From assembly GCA_007128515.1 (NCBI GenBank), contig SKXI01000105.1, forward strand, positions 1 through 10,774: 10,774 nucleotides of DNA, in the 5' to 3' direction. The stretch comes from Halococcaceae archaeon (lineage in GTDB: Archaea > Halobacteriota > Halobacteria > Halobacteriales > Halalkalicoccaceae). The notes beneath the pieces were generated by a model. The model ran no database searches, was not told where the DNA came from, and saw only the letters and a list, made by a program, of their open reading frames with translations. This document shows positions 6,721 to 10,774 of the stretch, piece by piece. Positions within the stretch are counted from its first letter, which is position 1; each line of letters opens with the position of its first letter. The translations under genes were made by a program, and so were the position numbers.

Positions 6721-7887
6721 ATGACAATGCAAGCGGTAGTGTACCAGGGACCACACGAGGTCGCCATCGAGGACGTCGAGGAGCCGGAGCTCCAGCACCC
6801 GAACGACGTGGTGATCGACATCACGACGTCGTGTATCTGCGGGTCGGACCTCCACATGTACGAGGGCCGGACCGACGCCGAGCCGGGGATCGTCTTCGGC
6901 CACGAGAACATGGGGGTCGTCACGGACGTCGGCGACGGCGTGAGCACGCTCGAGGAGGGCGACCGGATCGTCCTCCCGTTCAACGTCGCCTGCGGGTTCT
7001 GTCAGAACTGTGAAGAGGGCTACACCGGGTTCTGTACGAACGTCAACCCCGGCTTCGCCGGCGGGGCCTACGGCTACGTCGCGATGGGGCCCTACAAGGG
7101 CGGGCAGGCGGAGAAACTCCGCGTACCCTACGCGGATTTCAACGCGCTGAAACTGCCCGAGGGCGACGAACACGAGGACTCGTTCTCGCTGCTCGCGGAC
7201 ATCTTCCCGACGGGCTGGCACGGGACCGAACTCGCGAACCTCAAACCGGGCGAGTCGGTGGCGATCTTCGGCGCCGGGCCGGTCGGCGCGATGGCCGCCT
7301 ACAGCGCGCACATCAAGGGCGCCGCGGAGATCTACACCGTCGATCGCGTTCCCAGTCGGTTGGACGCCGTCGAGGAGAACTGCGACGCGATCCCGATCAA
7401 CTTCGAGGAGGGCGACCCAGTCGAACAGATCAAGGACGAACACGGTGGGCCGGTGGACAAGGGCGTCGACGCGGTGGGCTACCAGGCGATCGACCCCGAG
7501 ACCGACCCGGGCGACGACGCCTACGACCCGGCGCGCGAGAACCCGGCGGTCGTGCTGAACCAGCTGATCCAGGTCGTCCGGCCGACGGGCGAACTCGGGA
7601 TCCCGGGGCTGTACGTCCCGAGCGATCCGGGCGCGCCGGACGAGATGGCCGCCCAGGGGCGGCTGGGGATCGACTTCGGGAAGTTCTTCGAGAAGGGGCT
7701 GAAGTGTGGGACCGGCCAGTGCAACGTCAAGCAGTACAACCGGTACCTGCGCGACCTGATCATCGAGGGGAGGGCCGATCCGAGCTTCATCGTCTCGCAC
7801 CGCGTGGGCTTAGAGGAAGCCCCCGAGATGTACGAGGCGTTCGACAACCGCGAAGAGGGCGTCACGAAGGTCCTGCTCGAGCCCTAG
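6721..7887 (+). CDS. fdhA: Zinc-dependent alcohol dehydrogenase, glutathione-independent formaldehyde dehydrogenase-like
   Basis: A 388-aa medium-chain dehydrogenase with clear resemblance to Pseudomonas putida formaldehyde dehydrogenase, which oxidises formaldehyde and other aldehydes or alcohols with bound NAD+. From this start, the catalytic zinc ligands are Cys40 (CICGSD), His61 (FGHEN) and Asp160 (LADIFPTGWHG). The structural zinc site is Cys91, Cys94, Cys97 and Cys105 (CGFCQNC, then GFC). Shared family segments include PFNVACG, AGGAYGYV, GGQAE and GIPGLYV. The Rossmann motif GAGPVG is at 184-189, and the NAD-type acidic residue Asp208 ends the second strand (YTVDR). An in-frame ATG at 6688 would add 11 residues, and an ATG at 6727 would remove two; 6721 fits the GGGGA ribosome binding site. 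The true substrate is not fixed by the sequence. A pyrimidine-rich stretch after the stop (7901-7911) may aid termination. Confidence 0.92.
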   Translation: MTMQAVVYQGPHEVAIEDVEEPELQHPNDVVIDITTSCICGSDLHMYEGRTDAEPGIVFGHENMGVVTDVGDGVSTLEEGDRIVLPFNVACGFCQNCEEGYTGFCTNVNPGFAGGAYGYVAMGPYKGGQAEKLRVPYADFNALKLPEGDEHEDSFSLLADIFPTGWHGTELANLKPGESVAIFGAGPVGAMAAYSAHIKGAAEIYTVDRVPSRLDAVEENCDAIPINFEEGDPVEQIKDEHGGPVDKGVDAVGYQAIDPETDPGDDAYDPARENPAVVLNQLIQVVRPTGELGIPGLYVPSDPGAPDEMAAQGRLGIDFGKFFEKGLKCGTGQCNVKQYNRYLRDLIIEGRADPSFIVSHRVGLEEAPEMYEAFDNREEGVTKVLLEP

Positions 7888-7915
7888 ACGATCCGATCCA
7901 CGGTTTCTTTCGACG

Positions 7916-8086
7916 CTATCCTCTGAGCCACGCCTTCGGGTGTTCGGCTCTGAGGTGGTCCTGGTACCTCCTCGCGAGCCGTGCGTGTGAACTCGCCTCG
8001 GTCGTCCAGGCACAGAACTCGCAGGCACCGGTGAGCGTCGCCCGGTCGTCCGACGGGAGGGTGGGGCCGCGCGGGCCGGTTGGCAT
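7916..8086 (-). CDS. C2H2 zinc-finger microprotein, 56 aa
   Basis: A short gene encoding 56 residues from the ATG at 8086 to the TAG at 7916-7918. A disordered Pro/Gly-rich start (MPTGPRGPTLPSDDR) is followed by GACEFCAWTTEASSHARLARRYQDHLRAEHPKAW. The pattern is Cys22-x2-Cys25-x18-His44-x4-His49, a plausible C2H2 zinc site with a helix holding the histidines. Haloarchaea encode many such zinc-finger microproteins, most of unknown role, possibly acting in nucleic-acid or protein binding. It is convergent with the dehydrogenase gene (28-bp gap) and divergent from the 45-aa gene at 8163. No strong TATA box is seen: the best candidate (minus-strand GGTTGAT near 8111-8117) lies in the loop of the inverted repeat. 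The conserved-looking Cys/His spacing is the main support. Confidence 0.75.
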   Translation of the reverse strand: MPTGPRGPTLPSDDRATLTGACEFCAWTTEASSHARLARRYQDHLRAEHPKAWLRG

Positions 8087-8098
8087 GGGACCCCTACC

Positions 8099-8125
8099 CG
8101 CCGACGCCGGATCAACCCGTCGGCG
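8099..8125. repeat. Inverted repeat between the two microprotein genes
   Basis: The arms CGCCGACG (8099-8106) and CGTCGGCG (8118-8125) are perfect 8-bp complements around an 11-base spacer. The element sits 13 bp from the start of the 56-aa gene and just upstream of the TATA box of the 45-aa gene. It may be an operator serving both divergent genes, or a stem-loop in the leader of one transcript. Confidence 0.5.
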
Positions 8126-8130
8126 ACAAC

Positions 8131-8139
8131 GGTTTTGAC
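8131..8139 (+). promoter_or_regulatory. TATA box of the 45-aa microprotein gene
   Basis: GGTTTTGAC, preceded by CAAC, has its T-run centred about 28 nt upstream of the ATG at 8163, the same leaderless arrangement as elsewhere in the window. Confidence 0.6.
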
Positions 8140-8162
8140 CTCCACCGCGTACCGTCGGGTGA

Positions 8163-8300
8163 ATGTGTCAGTACTGCGGCTACGGACAGAGCGAGGGGTG
8201 GGACGCCCTGCTGGAGTACGACGAGACGTACAAGCGAGTCCGGAGGAAGGACAGTTACGGCTTTCACGAGTCCTGGGACGAGCTCCGAGAGCAGTTCTAG
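8163..8300 (+). CDS. CxxC microprotein, 45 aa
   Basis: A 45-residue ORF starting MCQYCGYGQSEG and ending SWDELREQF, with a TAG stop at 8298-8300. The N-terminal Cys2-x2-Cys5 pair can bind metal or form half of a zinc site; His35 is the only other obvious ligand, so full coordination would need a dimer or a partner protein. The middle is rich in Tyr, Glu and Arg (LLEYDETYKRVRRKDSYGFHESWDEL) and likely helical. A good TATA box places transcription at its ATG, so it looks like a genuine leaderless gene rather than a chance frame. I do not recognise a named family. It is divergent from the 56-aa zinc-finger gene and 148 bp upstream of the deacetylase-like gene, which has its own promoter. Confidence 0.7.
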   Translation: MCQYCGYGQSEGWDALLEYDETYKRVRRKDSYGFHESWDELREQF

Positions 8301-8414
8301 CGCCAGAGGGCCGCTACGGCGGCTCCCGAACGTTCGTCTCGAGCGAAGGGGTGAAACGTCCACTCACGAGAACCGCATACCGTTCACAGTCTCGCCCGAA
8401 CGGTGGTAACGCAA

Positions 8415-8426
8415 ACGGCTTTTGAA
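8415..8426 (+). promoter_or_regulatory. TATA box of the deacetylase-like gene
   Basis: ACGGCTTTTGAA has TTTTGAA at 8420-8426, centred 26 nt before the ATG at 8449, indicating a leaderless message. The remaining part of the 148-bp gap (8301-8414) shows only short dyads such as GAACGTTC and no gene I can support. Confidence 0.6.
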
Positions 8427-8448
8427 TCGTGTGGTCCATACTCCGTCG

Positions 8449-9189
8449 ATGGACGCCATCTCCGAACTCAGACAACGAGAAGTGGAGACCTATTTCGACG
8501 TGATCGCTCGCGGTGGTTCCCGGCGGCTGCTCCGGGCCCGGTCGTTCCACAATCTGGGGGAGTGGGGCCACGAGGATTACGAGCGATTGTCGGACACGCT
8601 ACTCGGCGTGAATTCGACGTGTAGCTTCTCGTTCCTCGGGAGGGATGCCCAGCGCTACTCGGAAACGATCGAGGGGCTCGACGACGCCGGCCACGAGATC
8701 GTCCTTCACGGCTATCGCCACGTGGCCTGCGCCGACATCGAGTACGACCTCGCTCACGAGAACCTCTCACGCGGTCTGAACACGATCGAGGACGCCGCCG
8801 GCGTCGCTCCTCGGGGATTCATCGCACCCCGGCAGGACGTGAACGCCGCGACGCTCGACGTGATCGAGGAGCTCGGAATCGAGTGGGTTCTCGGTCGTAC
8901 CGACGCGGAGATCCCCCCCGAAATCGACTTCCTCGAGCCGGCCCATCCGTACGACCTGCTCATGCTCAACGACGGTGACGAACCACCGGAGGCGTTCGAT
9001 CGCATCTCCGAGCAGACCCGACCGGGGGCTGCGTTACTGTTCCACCCGAACATGCTCGAGTACTACGACGCGCTCGGGGAGTTCGGGGAGTGGATCGCCG
9101 ACACGACTCCCGTCTCGATCGGGACGCTCTTCGAGGAGGGCGGTGTGGGTCTGATCAACGACGCCATGAGGCCGCTTCGGATCACGTGA
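8449..9189 (+). CDS. Divergent polysaccharide deacetylase-fold protein
   Basis: A 246-aa protein of the NodB-like carbohydrate esterase 4 fold. The recognisable core is STCSFSFLGRDAQRY (56-70), matching the usual ATFFVxG...YPE segment, then GHEIVLHGYRH (81-91), with the metal-binding pair His87 and His91 of the H-x3-H motif. FIAPRQD (124-130) lies where the RxPxG motif is expected, and LLFHPNM (196-202) supplies the late conserved His199. The first motif (TFDDG), which carries the catalytic Asp, is not recognisable; the aligned region reads SFHNLGEWG (32-40). The family removes acetyl groups from amino sugars or opens related C-N bonds, but activity here is uncertain. There is no signal peptide, so it is cytoplasmic. 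The ATG at 8449 is at leaderless distance from its TATA box; an upstream in-frame TTG would lie inside that promoter. Confidence 0.82.
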   Translation: MDAISELRQREVETYFDVIARGGSRRLLRARSFHNLGEWGHEDYERLSDTLLGVNSTCSFSFLGRDAQRYSETIEGLDDAGHEIVLHGYRHVACADIEYDLAHENLSRGLNTIEDAAGVAPRGFIAPRQDVNAATLDVIEELGIEWVLGRTDAEIPPEIDFLEPAHPYDLLMLNDGDEPPEAFDRISEQTRPGAALLFHPNMLEYYDALGEFGEWIADTTPVSIGTLFEEGGVGLINDAMRPLRIT

Positions 9190-9347
9190 ACTCGGCAGGC
9201 GTCGATCCGATACCGGCGGTCTCGATACGGTGCAAACGGTTTCTCTCCCCCGGGTCCAGTCGAATCGACCGTTTCGAGCCGTCTGAGCGCCCGTTGCCGA
9301 CCGACCCTTCTCCGTGGTGAGAACTGTCACTGCGTTCGCGCGCTCGA

Positions 9348-10451
9348 TCACCGGGGGAACGGATCCGCCGTCCGCGGGACGTGACCGCGTTCGTCCTCCT
9401 CAGCGAGACACGCGTCCAGTCGCTCCCCGATCGCCCCCTCGTCGATCCCCCGGCCGATGAAGACGAGTTCCGACCGGGGGTCGTCCCGCTCCGGATCCCA
9501 GCGGCCGATCGGGCCCGCACGGACGGCATCTCCGGCCTGGCTGAACCCCATCACCGCCTCCTCGCGCCCGGCGATCAGGAATATCCCTTTCGCGCGGATG
9601 ATCGACTCGTCGTCGGCGAACGCCGAGAACGCCTCGTCGAGACGTCCGGGGTGAAACGGCTCTCGGTACCTGACGACGAACGACTCGACGCCGAAGGCGG
9701 TCGCCGGCGAGTGATCGTGGTCGTCGTGGTCGCCACCCTCGCGGGCGTGTGCGAGTTCGCGCTTCCAGCCCGCAGAGCGCTGCATCTCCGCGAGGTCGAA
9801 CCGGCCGGTGTCGAGGATCCGATCCGGGTCGATCGCCGAGAACTCAGTCCGCACGATCTCCGCCCGTGGTGCCAGCCGCGAGACGACCGTCTCCACCCGG
9901 TTCATCGCCCCCTCCGAGAGGCGGTCGCGTTTGTTGAGCAAGAGGACGTCACAGCACTCGACCTGGTCGATCATCACCTCGGTCGGGTGTCTCCCTTCCG
10001 CGTCGACGCGCTCGTCGCGCTCGGGGAGGTCGCCGTCGCCGAACGCCGCGTCGAACTGCGCGGCGTCGATCACCGAGACGAGCGTGTCGAGGCGAAAGGC
10101 CGAGAGCTCCTCGCTGTCGAGGAACGTCTTCGCCACGGGGACAGGCTCGCTGATGCCGGAGGACTCCACGAGCAGGTACTCGAACGCGCGGCTCTCGGCG
10201 AGGCCTTCGACCGCGTCGACGAGGTCGCCGCGGAGCTCACAACAGATGCAGCCGTTCGAGAGGTCGACGATCCCCTCGGACTCGCTCTCGCGGGCGACGA
10301 GGTCGGCGTCGACGTTCACCTCGCCCATGTCGTTGACGAGCACCGCGATCCGCTTCTCTGTCGTCTCGAGGACGTGGTTCACGAGGGTGGTCTTGCCCGC
10401 CCCGAGGTAGCCGCTCACGACCGTCACCGGGATCGGCTCCGCTCCTGTCAT
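9348..10451 (-). CDS. CobW/COG0523-family metallochaperone GTPase
   Basis: A 367-aa G3E-family GTPase thought to deliver metals such as Zn2+ or Co2+ to target enzymes in the cytoplasm. The Walker A loop is GYLGAGKT (14-21). The metal-binding CxCC motif is CICC (68-71, within SNGCICCELRGDL). Walker B is in LLVESSGISEP (93-103), and the guanine-specificity motif is NKRD (173-176). A histidine-rich loop DHDDHDH (241-247) precedes the C-terminal CobW_C domain (about 253-355), again typical of metal carriers. The ATG at 10451 (MTGAEPIPVTVVSG) was chosen because a TATA-like box lies 28 nt upstream; an in-frame start at 10547 would run through that promoter. Neighbours give no target. A cobalamin role beside cbiX is conceivable, but they are over 5 kb apart; a zinc chaperone is equally likely. 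Confidence 0.93.
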   Translation of the reverse strand: MTGAEPIPVTVVSGYLGAGKTTLVNHVLETTEKRIAVLVNDMGEVNVDADLVARESESEGIVDLSNGCICCELRGDLVDAVEGLAESRAFEYLLVESSGISEPVPVAKTFLDSEELSAFRLDTLVSVIDAAQFDAAFGDGDLPERDERVDAEGRHPTEVMIDQVECCDVLLLNKRDRLSEGAMNRVETVVSRLAPRAEIVRTEFSAIDPDRILDTGRFDLAEMQRSAGWKRELAHAREGGDHDDHDHSPATAFGVESFVVRYREPFHPGRLDEAFSAFADDESIIRAKGIFLIAGREEAVMGFSQAGDAVRAGPIGRWDPERDDPRSELVFIGRGIDEGAIGERLDACLAEEDERGHVPRTADPFPR

Positions 10452-10473
10452 GGCTGAACACTCCGGCGGATCG

Positions 10474-10486
10474 GGCAAAAGCGTGT
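10474..10486 (-). promoter_or_regulatory. TATA box of the CobW-family gene
   Basis: The minus strand reads ACACGCTTTTGCC, with the T-run (10477-10480) about 28 nt upstream of the ATG at 10451. It shares the ACGCTTTT core with three other minus-strand promoters in the window and decides the start codon. Confidence 0.6.
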
Positions 10487-10538
10487 CGTGGCGACGCCTC
10501 GCTCCGGTCGGTCCGCCTGCCCGTGGGGTCGACAGTCG

Positions 10539-10560
10539 AACGTACACGTACGTTTACAAG
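10539..10560 (+). promoter_or_regulatory. Inverted repeat and TATA-like box before the right-edge gene
   Basis: AACGTA (10539-10544) and TACGTT (10549-10554) form a 6-bp inverted repeat with a 4-base spacer, followed by GTTTACAAG (10552-10560), which is about 22-23 nt ahead of the ATG at 10578. The repeat overlaps the probable BRE/TATA region, so it may be an operator. It lies about 60 bp from the CobW promoter on the other strand. Confidence 0.4.
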
Positions 10561-10577
10561 AACGCCGTCGAATCGGT

Positions 10578-10774
10578 ATGGACCGGGCGACCCGGAGGGG
10601 GAACGGACTCGGCGGTTCGGGCGACGCCGGATCGGGAGGCACCGATCGGGTTGGCTCGGCAGGTGCCGGAACCCACGTGGATCGAAGACGGCGGTCGAGC
10701 CTCGAGTGGCTCACGTCGGGGCGACCGACGATGCCGCCCGAAACGGCTCGGCTCAACGCGACGTCGTGGACGGC
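10578..10774 (+). CDS. Unrecognised protein, N-terminal part
   Basis: A partial gene: 65 codons are open to the right edge of the window. The first 33 residues are Gly/Ser/Arg-rich and low in complexity (MDRATRRGNGLGGSGDAGSG at the start). The sequence then becomes more protein-like: RRRRSSLEWLTSGRPTMPPE followed by TARLNATSWTA. I do not recognise the family. The ATG at 10578 follows a TATA-like element; a second in-frame ATG at 10731 (MPPETARLN) could be the true start, in which case the low-complexity part is not translated. The region is less acidic than neighbouring proteins. The opposite-strand frame here is also open, but it overlaps the CobW promoter and is less convincing. Confidence 0.45.
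   Translation, partial: MDRATRRGNGLGGSGDAGSGGTDRVGSAGAGTHVDRRRRSSLEWLTSGRPTMPPETARLNATSWT

Noticed and set aside
5745..7013. Plus-strand open frame of 422 codons spanning the Trm112 antisense, mobA and the dehydrogenase start
   Set aside because: It overlaps three supported genes in the wrong frame, and its composition is Arg/Gly-rich shadow sequence.
6676..7800. Minus-strand open frame of 374 codons opposite the formaldehyde dehydrogenase-like gene
   Set aside because: Antisense shadow of a gene with clear zinc and Rossmann motifs; low-complexity Val/Asp/Arg/Leu composition.
9190..9347. 158-bp gap between the deacetylase-like and CobW genes, searched for small genes, tRNA or terminator
   Set aside because: Only weak dyads (such as GTGA...TCAC near 9318-9331) and a pyrimidine-rich run near 9240-9254; nothing strong enough to name.
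3031..10451. Idea that cbiX, DR2241, mobA, the Trm112 gene and the CobW gene form one metal-cofactor island
   Set aside because: They sit on different strands with separate promoters, with unrelated genes between them and no shared regulatory site beyond a general promoter motif.
9381..10457. Plus-strand open frame of 358 codons opposite the CobW-family gene
   Set aside because: Antisense of an unmistakable GTPase; Arg/Val/Glu-rich with no motif.
10448..10756. Minus-strand open frame of 102 codons at the right edge
   Set aside because: It would cover the CobW promoter and has a Pro/Arg/Ser-rich composition with no family features. The + strand frame with a TATA-like box is more plausible.

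Overview
The window comes from a haloarchaeon (class Halobacteria). The evidence is very high GC, Asp/Glu-rich proteins, a twin-arginine lipoprotein signal, archaeal TATA boxes about 26-29 nt ahead of leaderless start codons, GTG starts, and families typical of halophilic archaea (a DR2241-type Fe-S protein beside CbiX, a Trm112 partner, an antitoxin VapB). It is an ordinary chromosomal, mostly housekeeping stretch with densely packed genes on alternating strands. I see no insertion sequence, integrase, CRISPR array, rRNA or tRNA.

Layout. 1-278 (-): 5' part of a secreted lipoprotein. 347-1816 (-): cysteinyl-tRNA synthetase. A single AT-rich box at 1841-1850 appears to fire both cysS leftwards and a small one-helix membrane protein (1877-2335, +) rightwards. 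2332-2939 (-): a vapBC toxin-antitoxin operon with a perfect 20-bp palindrome over its promoter. 3031-4989 (+): a two-gene operon of a CbiX-type chelatase and a DR2241-type Fe-S protein. 4986-5579 (-): a two-helix membrane protein of unknown role. 5732-5917 (-): a Trm112-like zinc protein, possibly translated by coupling to an 8-codon upstream ORF. 6019-6642 (+): mobA. 6721-7887 (+): a zinc alcohol dehydrogenase resembling glutathione-independent formaldehyde dehydrogenase, behind a dyad-rich AT-rich promoter region. 7916-8086 (-) and 8163-8300 (+): two divergent cysteine-containing microproteins of 56 and 45 aa around a shared inverted repeat. 8449-9189 (+): a divergent polysaccharide-deacetylase-fold protein. 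9348-10451 (-): a CobW/COG0523 metallochaperone GTPase. 10578-10774 (+): start of an unrecognised gene.

How the genes fit together. Only vapBC and cbiX-DR2241 look like true operons. CbiX and DR2241 belong to tetrapyrrole metal insertion (cobalamin or sirohaem). MobA finishes the molybdopterin guanine dinucleotide cofactor. The CobW protein, the Trm112 protein and the microproteins are (probable) metal-binding proteins. That makes the window rich in metal biology, but nothing shows that these genes form one regulated system. Two convergent gene pairs end on the same CTAG tetramer, so their stop codons overlap on opposite strands.

The most promising leads are the vapBC operator palindrome, the unequal active-site histidines in the two halves of CbiX next to a separate DR2241 protein, the divergent microprotein pair, the putative Trm112 leader ORF, and the deacetylase-fold protein without a recognisable catalytic Asp motif. 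No intergenic stretch exceeds 300 bases once the two microprotein genes are counted.
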